The translations under genes were made by a program, and so were the position numbers. Below are positions 18,901-27,369 of a DNA stretch of 64,000 nt, piece by piece; the first letter of the stretch is position 1, and each line of letters starts with the position of its first letter. The notes under the pieces are model-generated. The model was not told where the DNA came from and made no database searches. It saw only the letters and a list, made by a program, of their open reading frames with translations. Origin of the DNA: Arenibacter arenosicollis (GTDB lineage: Bacteria; Bacteroidota; Bacteroidia; Flavobacteriales; Flavobacteriaceae); assembly GCF_014397245.1 (NCBI RefSeq), contig NZ_JACLHY010000011.1:1-64000 (forward strand). Reading direction: 5' to 3'.

Positions 18901-21900
18901 AATCCATTTACGGTAAGCGAAGCTGGGGCTGTAGTTTCTATGGTTACATTGAAACTACAGGTCTGATTGTTTCCTGCCGCATCAGTAACCTCAAAAATAT
19001 TTAATGTTGTTCCCAGTGGAAAGTTGGAACCACTTGCAAGACCTTGAGTTTGCTGAATATTGGCATTAGGACAATTGTCACTAAAAAGCGGAGTCGTAAA
19101 ATCCACGATGGCAGTTGAAACTCCTTCTGCAACCTGGATAACAATATCTTGCGGACAACTTATTGTTGGATTTTCAGAGTCTAGTACGGTAACCGTAAAA
19201 CTACATGAAGATGTATTTCCTGATGCATCAGTAACGGTATAAACCTCTGTAGTTATACCGATAGGGAAAAACTCCCCACTTCCCAAACCTTGGGTTAGGT
19301 TGGTTATAGCCTCTGGAACATTGTCCGTTCCAACCGGTGCGGTATAATTTACCACCGCTCCGCATTGTCCGCTGTCATTGGACATACTAATGTCTCCCAA
19401 GCAAGTAATTTCCGGATCTTCGTTATCTTCTTGAACAGTAACAGTAACCGTCCAATTCTTTAAAGTTCCATTTTGAGCTGTAACCGTATAATTTACTGAG
19501 TTGGTAAAATCCAAAACTGTTCCCGAGGAAGGATTTATTGTGGCATCTGCCGAAATCCCAATACTAGGTGAAAGGCCAGTAACATCTGTTCCAGCAACAA
19601 CGGTAACTCCTACTGTACCAGACGAAGCATCAATAATTTCCGGTCCAAACTGTCCTTCGACACTAAAAGACTCAATGTTTTTCTGGGTGGAAGCCGTAAA
19701 ATCAACTGTAACTGATTGTATACAAGAACTTATATTGCCAGCATTATCAGTAGCTTTCCATTCTATCTGGGTAGTCCCTACGGGATAAGCATCGTCTATT
19801 TCCTGACCATCATTACGTGTACTCGTTAATGTAACATCCAATTGCGAACATGAATCGAAAACAGATGGGGGAATAATTGTGACAGCAATTGGATTACCAT
19901 TGAAACTAGTCTCATTAATATTGGACGGACATTCAAAATTTGGCCCCACCTCATCATTTACAGTAATGGTCTGTATACATGAGTCCGAAACATTCCCCGA
20001 TCCATCTTCCGCAGTCCAGGTCACTATGGTCTGTCCTAAAGCATAGGCCGAGTCCAAGGGAAGACCATCACTTCTGTTGGCCTCAAAAGTTATATTTCCA
20101 TCAATATCCGTTGCAGATACTCCAGTAAGTGTCAACAACACACCGCAAATATCCGGATCCGTAGATGTCACAACATTATCTGGACATGTAATAACCGGTG
20201 CAGTGCTGTCAAAAACGGTGACCGTTTGGGTTACCTCCGTCGCAGGATTACCAGCCCCATCAGAAACATTATAGGTAATTAAATAATCTCCCAAAGCATC
20301 GGGATCAACAATGTCCCCACCAATTAAAATTTCATCGGTCAGATCACCATCGACATCGTCCAAGGCACTGGCCCCCAAATTAAAATAAGTTGAGCCTAAT
20401 TCCACCAAAAGTGGATCAACATCCAGAAGTGTTATAACTGGTGGTATATTGTCCGGTAGGTTTACCAAAAAATTCACTACAGCCGTAGCCTCTGCATTTT
20501 CAAAAGCTGCATGAGTAGGATCTGCCACTACTAGAACAATGGTATTTGGTCCATCCACTATCCCATCTGCAGCTGTTAGGTCCCAGAATTCCTGTCCTAT
20601 CTGTGAAGCTGTTGAAATTCGGGTAGCTGGATCAATATTATTGAGGTCTGGTGGATTAACAAATAAATGATAGTGCTCTGTAAGAGCATATAACACATCC
20701 GTTCCTGTCCATTCCAATCTTACATCGGTAGAATTCAATTCTGCAGCTTCTAAAGGAAGGTCTATAACCACACCGGGCCCAGAAACATTAACAGTTACGT
20801 TGGCAGTACCCACTTCTGAACCATTATCTGTCGCAGTTGCCGTCAAGGTTTGAACTCCTGGCGTAACAAATTGTCCGGTAATTGCCGAACCAATTCCGTC
20901 TAAAGGTGTTGTAGTAAATCTAGTGTCGTTAGAACTCCAATCGATAAAATTGGAAATGTCTCCATCCTCAATATCCAAAGCAGTTCCGGTAAGAGTAACA
21001 TCCGTCCCCCGTATTACTGGATCTCCATTAGCCGGTGCAGTTATTGACACCACTGGCGGAGTGTTAATGGGTTCAGAAATTAAACAAATACTGAATCCTT
21101 TTACAGATGGATTTTGATTACCTTTTTTAAAGTCGATATTCATAATACCGTCCGTAACTTCAACGATAAAAGTTTCAACTTTTGCTATGTTGAACCCACC
21201 AGCGGCTAAATATGGTCTATAGTCATCCAACACCAGATCACCTTCTATTTCCACATCAAAAATCCTATTGTTATTGGGGTTGGCTTCTCCAGTCCAGTTT
21301 TCATTGAATAAAATATTTACTTCGTACGTACCGTTAGCTGGAAACTCCCAGTTCATTAAAACCCCGCCATCTATATGCCGCTCTGTTTGAAAAATAGCAT
21401 CAGGATATCCAGTGTTATTTGACACCAAAGCTGCATTTGAGCCAAAGGTTTTATCTACAACACCCTTGTAATAAGGGGAAGGAGTTCCTGTACCAGCAGT
21501 TCCGCCGGCCCCAGCAACAGATTGATCTGCTTCAAAATCCCCCCCTGACAATCCTTGGATGGGACCTCCTGCATTTACCCTGAAAGCCACATTGCAGGCT
21601 GCAATGGCAGACTGTGTTATATCAAAATTTTTAAGGTTGACCCCGGCGTTAAAATCCAGACGGATTGTCTGTATACCCGGATTGCTAAATTCCACGGAGG
21701 TAGAAAAAGACGAATAAGTCTGCCAACCCGAGGTAGACGATACATTGACCGATCCAATGGCAGCAAACCCTCCTCCATCTTCTTCAGAAACTGTTATAAC
21801 AGTAATTCCCCCGGGCTGCTTGGCTGCAAAAAACTCAATATCATAAACTCCGGGAGCGGGAACATCAATTAAATACTCTACAAAATCCCCCGCATCTATA

Positions 21901-24155
21901 TACCCTATATTCTTAGCAGCATTGGCCTCAATAGCCACTGTAAACGGTGCAGCCGGAGAAGCTCCATACCAAGGTAAAGGGTTGCTAAAAGTTCTGGCAA
22001 AAATATCTGTTGGAATCGGTTGGGCAATATTAATATTAAAGCTCTGTTTTACAGCTGGATTAACACCATCATCGGCAGTGACTTCGGCCACATAGGAGCG
22101 ACCGTCTCCTTGGCTAGTACTCCAATTAAGTACAAAACTACCACCTCCATTATCCGTAAACGTATAATCTGTTGCAGGTATCACTGTGGATGGCAATAAG
22201 GGACTATTGGTTCCTCCATTACTTTTGTCATAAATAACAATACTGGCATTGAACACATCTTTATCATCTGAAACAATTACATCAGCGGATGCTGTTGATC
22301 CCTCTGCCACTTCAATATCATTTATGGGGGCAATACTAGGAGGAAGATCAGTTCCAGAAGGATAAATTGTAATTGTAAACTCTGCGGTTACAGGATCACT
22401 GACCCCATCATCAATAATGGCATTGATTACATGATCACCAAGCTCGGCTACCAAAGGAGTTCCCTCCAATTGGTTTGTTGATGGATTATAGCTTAAGGAA
22501 GCCGGTAAGTTATTAAATACAATATTCAACTGATCGCTATCTACAATATTCAAGGTTTCTGCCACGGCAGCAAGTGCCTCAAATTGAAGATTGCCGATAT
22601 TGGCTATTGGATGTACATTTGTGCCAGAAGTCGCCGTAACGCAAAGTCCGGATATTTTTCCATTATCGACCGACGCAGGTCCAACTTGCACATTAAGATT
22701 TCCGTCAACAACCTCTACAAAATAGGTTCTTACAATAGCTGTTTTGTTGGAAGAAATACCGTCTTTTATAGGATCTACCAAATCGTATTCATCCAAAATA
22801 ACGTTCCCTTCCATAAGAACGTCAAAAACCCTACCACCTGCAGCAGGATGATAAACTTCGGCGAAATACAGATCTACTTTATAATAACCATTTGGAACAG
22901 GAATCTCATACATCAATGGAGGGTTGGCACTATCCTTACCCCCATAAATTTCCTTTTGAAAAAATAAAAGTTCATCAGCAGTGGATGTCCCACTAATTGC
23001 ACCATTATAACCTAAATAAGCTTTACCACCAGTCCGTACAAAGGAAGTCCCAGTCGGTGGAGTGGTCGCGGGATCTCCAACGAAATTGCGACCAAAAGCA
23101 GTAAGTGCATCATTACCACTGGCTATACATAATTGGAAAGCATTTTCTATGAACGTAGCACTTATACTTGCAGTTGCCTGAACATCTGTGAACTCATATG
23201 AGGCTACGGGACCAACAGAGCTTCCATTTACTATAACATCTTCTATTTCAAACCCTTGGTCCGGGGTTATGGTAAAAATAATATTATCTCCTTGGTTAAC
23301 TTGGGTAGTAGATGGGGATATAGTTCCATTTGCGCCAGGATTAGTAGTGATCGTATATGTGTTAACCACAACTTGGGAAACATTTACCGTACGTACTACT
23401 TCTGCTGCCGGATTCTCAGCTGCATCCATTACGTTATATGTAACAAAATAACTTCCCACTGTATTGGTATCCACCACATCTCCTCCTATAATTACATTTT
23501 CACTAATATCACCATCTGTTTCATCGTTGGCATTGACTCCTTGTTCGGAATAGACATCTCCTACCGATAAATTGATGACCTCATCTCCGATGAGGGTAAT
23601 AACTGGAGGTATTATATCTGTTACTCCAACTATAATTGTGGATCCACTTGTCCCGGACAATATGTTTTGTCCCTCAAACGTAACTTTTGAAGGAAGTCCA
23701 CTAAATTCTAAATCGGTAGAGCCTTCAGCGATTGCCGTAAATTGTATTTCCAGTAAATCGAAATCAGTATTCGGAAAGGCAAAAAATGTTCCTCCCACAT
23801 AATCGATCACACCCAGAGCATTATCAAAACCAGGACCGATGATGGGTAGCGGTAAGGGATTTGGCTGAGGTAGGCTTACACTTGTCACCTCAATTATACT
23901 TGGATCAAAACTCATATGAATTTCAGCTCCATCCGCAGATTGATCTGTCTCAACCCTCACTGTAATTGTAAAAGTTTCATTAAGTGCAACGGTAGGTGAT
24001 GATGGATCGGTCGTTATTTGCACCTGCCCCATAAGGGATGAGCTAAAACATAAAAGTATTAGCAGTATCACTATTACCCTACTTTCCAATTTAATGGACT
24101 GCGCTAATTGCATTGGTAATAAATATCCAATAGGTTTACGTAAAAATCTGTGCAT
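15990..24155 (-). CDS. Giant T9SS surface protein with N-terminal cohesin-like domain, malectin, CBM6, HYR and PKD domains
   Basis: 2721 residues. The signal peptide ends near SLMGQ. Residues 44-176 look like a cohesin: TFTITVRVETDQ, then AEIHMSFDPSIIEVTSVSL, a Gly-rich middle and LLEIQFTAIAEGSTDLEF. Next come an Ig-like DUF5011-type domain (182-257), an InlB-type repeat (264-335), malectin (339-510 and 855-1029), cadherin-like domains (519-715), CBM6-like (718-845), Ig-like domains, four HYR-type domains (1318-1745), a SprB-type repeat (1868-1945) and three PKD domains with the NFGDG motif (2150-2515). The PKD domains are interleaved with an unnamed module of about 110 residues. The end (NISPNPANESVTVSF... 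to the last residue) is a T9SS type A sorting domain. It is the first gene of a two-gene operon. Inference: a surface-anchored glycan-binding scaffold whose cohesin holds the dockerin protein encoded next. Confidence 0.85.
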   Translation of the reverse strand: MHRFLRKPIGYLLPMQLAQSIKLESRVIVILLILLCFSSSLMGQVQITTDPSSPTVALNETFTITVRVETDQSADGAEIHMSFDPSIIEVTSVSLPQPNPLPLPIIGPGFDNALGVIDYVGGTFFAFPNTDFDLLEIQFTAIAEGSTDLEFSGLPSKVTFEGQNILSGTSGSTIIVGVTDIIPPVITLIGDEVINLSVGDVYSEQGVNANDETDGDISENVIIGGDVVDTNTVGSYFVTYNVMDAAENPAAEVVRTVNVSQVVVNTYTITTNPGANGTISPSTTQVNQGDNIIFTITPDQGFEIEDVIVNGSSVGPVASYEFTDVQATASISATFIENAFQLCIASGNDALTAFGRNFVGDPATTPPTGTSFVRTGGKAYLGYNGAISGTSTADELLFFQKEIYGGKDSANPPLMYEIPVPNGYYKVDLYFAEVYHPAAGGRVFDVLMEGNVILDEYDLVDPIKDGISSNKTAIVRTYFVEVVDGNLNVQVGPASVDNGKISGLCVTATSGTNVHPIANIGNLQFEALAAVAETLNIVDSDQLNIVFNNLPASLSYNPSTNQLEGTPLVAELGDHVINAIIDDGVSDPVTAEFTITIYPSGTDLPPSIAPINDIEVAEGSTASADVIVSDDKDVFNASIVIYDKSNGGTNSPLLPSTVIPATDYTFTDNGGGSFVLNWSTSQGDGRSYVAEVTADDGVNPAVKQSFNINIAQPIPTDIFARTFSNPLPWYGASPAAPFTVAIEANAAKNIGYIDAGDFVEYLIDVPAPGVYDIEFFAAKQPGGITVITVSEEDGGGFAAIGSVNVSSTSGWQTYSSFSTSVEFSNPGIQTIRLDFNAGVNLKNFDITQSAIAACNVAFRVNAGGPIQGLSGGDFEADQSVAGAGGTAGTGTPSPYYKGVVDKTFGSNAALVSNNTGYPDAIFQTERHIDGGVLMNWEFPANGTYEVNILFNENWTGEANPNNNRIFDVEIEGDLVLDDYRPYLAAGGFNIAKVETFIVEVTDGIMNIDFKKGNQNPSVKGFSICLISEPINTPPVVSITAPANGDPVIRGTDVTLTGTALDIEDGDISNFIDWSSNDTRFTTTPLDGIGSAITGQFVTPGVQTLTATATDNGSEVGTANVTVNVSGPGVVIDLPLEAAELNSTDVRLEWTGTDVLYALTEHYHLFVNPPDLNNIDPATRISTASQIGQEFWDLTAADGIVDGPNTIVLVVADPTHAAFENAEATAVVNFLVNLPDNIPPVITLLDVDPLLVELGSTYFNLGASALDDVDGDLTDEILIGGDIVDPDALGDYLITYNVSDGAGNPATEVTQTVTVFDSTAPVITCPDNVVTSTDPDICGVLLTLTGVSATDIDGNITFEANRSDGLPLDSAYALGQTIVTWTAEDGSGNVSDSCIQTITVNDEVGPNFECPSNINETSFNGNPIAVTIIPPSVFDSCSQLDVTLTSTRNDGQEIDDAYPVGTTQIEWKATDNAGNISSCIQSVTVDFTASTQKNIESFSVEGQFGPEIIDASSGTVGVTVVAGTDVTGLSPSIGISADATINPSSGTVLDFTNSVNYTVTAQNGTLKNWTVTVTVQEDNEDPEITCLGDISMSNDSGQCGAVVNYTAPVGTDNVPEAITNLTQGLGSGEFFPIGITTEVYTVTDASGNTSSCSFTVTVLDSENPTISCPQDIVIQVAEGVSTAIVDFTTPLFSDNCPNANIQQTQGLASGSNFPLGTTLNIFEVTDAAGNNQTCSFNVTIETTAPASLTVNGFTLVNADTDQDIMPLTNGKLINAGTYVTTNLAIRANATPDVGSVKLLLTGTKSRNQTESVAPFTLYGDNATTGDYIGELFPIGNYTLMATPYANSGLSGNQGSPKTITFQFTNQNPLCSNFDASVSTSSNPSACNSNDGSIVINTVGFVGPLTYNWSHNANLNTATVSGLGAGTYNVTVTDANGCSENLAITLNGPTLPVVTLAPFADVLITDNQFALTGGSPSGGVYSGTGVSSNTFDPSIGSGTYTIMYTYQDGNGCSNSATRTIKVGSPINNASVIVVDANTDITLFALTDGLQIDKTTIGNTPLGIIYNAALNPGNVSFKLTGPINQNKSEGPSAPYSLFGDIGVDIQGKPFPIGNYTLVTSTTSGVSQTINFSIISGPPANVPPVVALAGNPDNSVPFKINFSSAGSTDNDGIITGYSWNFGDGNTSNLQNPAHTYGSGGIFSVSLTLMDDDNATSTKSINVTAIDPSINQPPIAVVTATANSGTAPLLVNFSSVGSSDADGNIDSYEWDFGDGATSTQINPSHTYATQGSFVCTLTVRDDDGAIGTTSVSVNVNAPNSNAALFILNANNDSQLYALTNGLQISKTDIGETPLGIIFNPNLNPGNVYFTLTGPISQTKSEGPSAPYSLFGDIGVDIQGKPFPVGNYTLVARPSVGTTQTINFSVVSGPPGNVNPIAVAIGNSDANTAFKINFSSLGSTDSDGNIVGYSWNFGDGTTSTSQNPSHTYSSGGTKTVTLTVTDDDDGIGTTSIQVVAVDPTDIDKVVSFTLIDAENQFDLFDIQNNMNVNDGEGVNIRANTDPGIVGSVKFELSGTLTRTWTETSAPYALYGDFNGDYIPTSLPIGTYTLKATPYTLAGGTGVAGQSLTIVFNVVQSASTAKASVTSMNISPNPANESVTVSFDEPTPLTQIYVYDITGRLVKSLKMDASEDVETYLLGVQDLPTGSYFIRTIDAEGKELQQQMAIKR

Positions 24156-24856
24156 AATGTGGAGTGTTAAAAATGAATGTGGAATGATTATTTAGTATTG
24201 TTTGGTAATTATGATCTTTTCGGATTAATGGTATGTATTCACCTGACCATAAACAGAAGTACTCAAAGAAATAATCCGTAAGACACCATGTTGAATAGTA
24301 ACAGTGTAACAACGAATTAAGCCCAATGACAAATTTTTTCTTTAAGTAAAATTTATTCATAAAAATCCTGTTGGTCATGAGCATAACCAAGGAGAGCCAT
24401 AGAGATCTGGGGTGCAAATCAAATATTTGTAAATATAAAAACGGGGGAGTTTTTTTATTTCGGTATAAAAATCACGCCTCACATCCGGTTAACATAGAAT
24501 TGTTACTAGAACAAATTGGTAATCGCTGTGCAGCATTTTTTAACAATGGATAAATATTGATATAAAATGTTAAATTAACAGTAAAGAGTTTATTATTTCG
24601 ACAAGTGGTATCATATTTCAGACAATCAACCATCTTTCAACACAATAATTTAAAAAATCAAAAAATAATAAATCAGGTTTTTAATAAAATAAATTTAGAA
24701 GAAATCTACATTTTAATTATTTTCAAGAGGTGAAATAATAATTAGCAATATTATTATTTATAACAAAAAAATATAACCTTCTAAGTTTCATATATTATTC
24801 TTACAAATAAAATTGAATAAACTTATAATCACTGATGTTTTCTACTAATATCACCA
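24156..24856. other. Promoter-side intergenic region of the giant-gene operon
   Basis: About 700 bp, very AT-rich from about 24540 on. It must hold the promoter of the giant genes, but no clean TAnnTTTG box was found. A 93-codon minus-strand frame (24136-24417) overlaps the start of the giant gene, resembles nothing I know and is not annotated. The region ends exactly at the acyltransferase stop codon, one end of the 129-bp direct repeat. Confidence 0.5.
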
Positions 24857-24985
24857 TTAAAAACTATTCTCTGGAATCTTGCCCACTACTCCCTTAAAGA
24901 ATGTCTTATAAGTTATAAAATCCTGTTCCTTATCGTCTGTAGGATATTGCGGTTTGGAAATTTTAATCTGCTTTTTTCCGAAGTC
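24857..24985 (-). repeat. Right copy of the 129-bp direct repeat
   Basis: Direct-orientation partner of 7069-7197, differing at about 7 positions. It comprises the last 42 codons and stop codon of the acyltransferase. The interval between the copies (7198-24856) contains only the cohesin-like and dockerin genes plus their control regions. Confidence 0.9.
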
Positions 24986-25396
24986 GAACGCCACCAAAAC
25001 AATGGGAACTTTGGCCGCTTTGGCAATAAAATAAAAACCTGTTTTCCATACCGTAACTTTTTTTCTAGTGCCTTCCGGGGAAAGTGCCAATCTGAACTTT
25101 TTATTCTGCTCAAATACTTTGACCGTGGCACTAACAGTATCCATATTTCTACTTCTATCTATGGGGGCGCCACCCATCCATCGAAAATACCAGCCGAATG
25201 GTGGTTTAAAAAGTGCTTTCTTTCCAATAAAATGAATATCCTCATTCAATACCCGTCGAATCAGAAGTCCAAGAAAAAAATCGACCCAGCTGGTATGGGG
25301 CACCACAATAACAACGCATTTGTCCAATTGTGGAAATGAGCCGACTAGCTTCCATCCCAGAATCTTAAAATATATAAATTTTGCAATAGCATGCAT
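24857..25396 (-). CDS. 1-acyl-sn-glycerol-3-phosphate acyltransferase family protein (PlsC-like)
   Basis: A 179-residue membrane-associated acyltransferase, short but with all family blocks. The catalytic HxxxxD motif is HTSWVD at residues 34-39. The acceptor-binding block FIGKKALFKPPFGWYFRWMG follows at about 56-75, and SPEGTR is at 106-111. Such enzymes move an acyl chain onto lysophosphatidate or related acceptors in phospholipid synthesis. The small size and soluble look fit the short flavobacterial relatives, whose exact acceptor is uncertain. The last 129 bp are duplicated at 7069-7197 on the far side of the two giant genes, which suggests that the 3' end served as an insertion or recombination point. 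Confidence 0.85.
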   Translation of the reverse strand: MHAIAKFIYFKILGWKLVGSFPQLDKCVVIVVPHTSWVDFFLGLLIRRVLNEDIHFIGKKALFKPPFGWYFRWMGGAPIDRSRNMDTVSATVKVFEQNKKFRLALSPEGTRKKVTVWKTGFYFIAKAAKVPIVLVAFDFGKKQIKISKPQYPTDDKEQDFITYKTFFKGVVGKIPENSF

Positions 25397-25535
25397 AAAC
25401 CATCAATTGTTTAAAATGTTAAGGTCACAGATAGTTTTAATTACAAGGAACCATTTTACCAATTGTTACCTAACCCCAAATAAAATCAAGTTCATAATTA
25501 GCAAAAAATAAACAGATTCAATTTGTTCAGAAATA

Positions 25536-26663
25536 TTAGATTTTTTGATAAATAGACTTCAATTTCTCAGGGTTTATAATATTTCGCCATTCACTTCCCA
25601 ACGCATTTTCCCATAGGGGTACAAGGCTTAAAGCTACATTGATCATAATATCAAAATCGTTATTGGTAAGTTCATTGCAGATGCCTTTTGGAAGTTGGAT
25701 GTTGTGTTTTTCCTTCATTTCATTAAAAAGTTCAACCCCCTCTGGATAAAATTCTTCTAAATGCTGAAAAACCAAACAATTCCCAATACCATGTCTAACC
25801 CCTAATAAATAGGACAAGCCATAGCTCATGGCATGGGCAACCCCAACCTGTGAATATGCTATACTCATACCTCCATGCCAAGAAGCCATCATAAGTTTAT
25901 CTCTGGCATCCTCTTCCGTCAAATCTCCCAAATATACTTCTTTGCACAATTCCAGTGACTTTTCCCCATAGCTTTGGCTAAAGGCATTTAAAAAAGTGCC
26001 ATTGAGCGATTCTATGCAATGAATAAAACAATCCATACCCGTGTAAAACCATTGCTCCTTAGGAACCCCTTGTGTTAAATCGGGATCCATAAGGACTTGG
26101 TCAAAAGTGGTATAATCCGAGTTAATCCCAAGTTTTTTCTCGGGACCCAATAATACCGTGGTCCTGGAAACCTCTGCTCCCGTACCACTGATTGTTGGAA
26201 TACCCACATGATAAATGGACGGTTTTTTCACCAAATCCCAACCTTGATACTCATATGCATTTCCCCTATTGGTCAACATGATTGCCACAGCTTTTGCCAG
26301 GTCCAATAAAGTACCACCACCAATACCTATAATTCCAGAAGGGAGTTCGGCAAAATCATTTTTGATTTTATTTACCAAGACGTCTACTTGGTCTGTCTTG
26401 GGCTCCTCATCCGCTGATATAAAAATTATCTGATCGTTAAATATCAAAGGTATTCTAGAAACTAGTTCCGAACCTTCAAAAACATCATCGACCAGAAAGA
26501 TAAAAGGTGCCTCGGAATGAATCCTTTTAGGCATCAATATCTCTCCCAATTGTCCAAAACATCCTTGGCCAAAAATAACTCGGGGTACCATAGGAAAGTT
26601 CTTGTAATTCGTCATCAATCCGGGGTAGTTAATTGTAATATTATTATTACTCTTTACGTTCAT
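25536..26663 (-). CDS. kdnB: 3-deoxy-D-manno-octulosonate 8-oxidase, KdnB-like iron-containing alcohol dehydrogenase
   Basis: A 375-residue member of the iron-dependent alcohol dehydrogenase family. It resembles the KdnB protein I know from Shewanella in blocks such as PRVIFGQGCFGQL, VDDVFEGSEL, YQGWDLVKKP, GIPTISGTGAE and QWFYTGMDCFIHC. KdnB oxidises C8 of Kdo so that the transaminase KdnA can make 8-amino-Kdo (Kdo8N) for lipopolysaccharide. The nucleotide-binding GGGT is at 115-118. His residues in the AHAMSYGLSY and RHGIGN blocks are likely metal ligands. It is last in an operon after kdsB and a HAD phosphatase, 4 bp behind the latter. No kdnA is in this window. Met17 (26615) is an alternative start closer to the family's usual N-terminus. 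Confidence 0.82.
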   Translation of the reverse strand: MNVKSNNNITINYPGLMTNYKNFPMVPRVIFGQGCFGQLGEILMPKRIHSEAPFIFLVDDVFEGSELVSRIPLIFNDQIIFISADEEPKTDQVDVLVNKIKNDFAELPSGIIGIGGGTLLDLAKAVAIMLTNRGNAYEYQGWDLVKKPSIYHVGIPTISGTGAEVSRTTVLLGPEKKLGINSDYTTFDQVLMDPDLTQGVPKEQWFYTGMDCFIHCIESLNGTFLNAFSQSYGEKSLELCKEVYLGDLTEEDARDKLMMASWHGGMSIAYSQVGVAHAMSYGLSYLLGVRHGIGNCLVFQHLEEFYPEGVELFNEMKEKHNIQLPKGICNELTNNDFDIMINVALSLVPLWENALGSEWRNIINPEKLKSIYQKI

Positions 26664-26667
26664 AAAC

Positions 26668-27369
26668 TTATTTTAGATACTCCAATATATCCGAGATAGT
26701 GTTCAATGTAAGATGATTATTATTGTGCTCCTCCAATTTTACTTCTTCATGTTGCCATGTGGTATGAAATGGAATATGAACCGCCTTTGCCCCAATATTC
26801 AAAATTGGCAATACATCCGATTTCAATGAATTTCCAATCATCAGGAACTCCTCTACGGGAATTTCCAAATGATTCAATAGATTCTTATAATTTTCTTCCT
26901 TTTTATCACTAAGAACTTCCACGTGATGAAAATATTTGGACAAACCTGACTTTTCCAATTTTCTTTCCTGATCCAATAAATCACCTTTGGTCAATACGAT
27001 CAAGCGATATTTATCCTTCAATTTTTCCAGCACTTCCTCTACGCCATCCAATAACTCAACCGGGTGCAACAACATTTCCTTTCCAAGATTCAAAATATCC
27101 GTAATCCTTGCTTGAGAAATCCTATTATTGGACAAATCCAAGGCAGACTCTATCATGGATAACATAAATCCCTTTATTCCATAACCATATAATTCAAGGT
27201 TCTTGATCTCCGTTTTAAAAAGTTCCTGATCTATTTGGTTTTTAGTCTCATAGCTATCCAAAAGGCTGGCAAATTTTTCTTCAGCATTCCTAAAATACGT
27301 TTCATTTACCCAAAGGGTATCATCGGCATCAAAACCAACCACCTTTATATTCTTAAAATCTATTTCCAT
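26668..27369 (-). CDS. HAD-superfamily hydrolase in the Kdo operon
   Basis: A 233-residue haloacid-dehalogenase-type phosphatase. The catalytic DxDxT motif is DADDT at residues 14-18. Later motifs are LTKGD (motif II Thr), a Lys before LLNHLEIP (motif III) and GNSLKSD (motif IV). The helical cap between motifs I and II fits the YjjG/phosphoglycolate-phosphatase-like subclass, not KdsC, which is shorter and capless. Its start overlaps the end of kdsB by 10 bp, and kdnB follows 4 bp after its stop, so all three are translated together. A role in Kdo or nucleotide-sugar metabolism is suggested only by position; the substrate is unknown. Confidence 0.85.
   Translation of the reverse strand: MEIDFKNIKVVGFDADDTLWVNETYFRNAEEKFASLLDSYETKNQIDQELFKTEIKNLELYGYGIKGFMLSMIESALDLSNNRISQARITDILNLGKEMLLHPVELLDGVEEVLEKLKDKYRLIVLTKGDLLDQERKLEKSGLSKYFHHVEVLSDKKEENYKNLLNHLEIPVEEFLMIGNSLKSDVLPILNIGAKAVHIPFHTTWQHEEVKLEEHNNNHLTLNTISDILEYLK

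Noticed and set aside
24136-24417. 93-codon minus-strand frame just upstream of the cohesin-like gene
   Set aside because: It overlaps the giant gene's start in another frame, has no recognisable domain and a composition like translated AT-rich spacer.
7198-24856. Interval as a complete integrative element
   Set aside because: The flanking direct repeat fits, but there is no integrase, transposase or mobilisation gene, so only an insertion-like footprint can be claimed.
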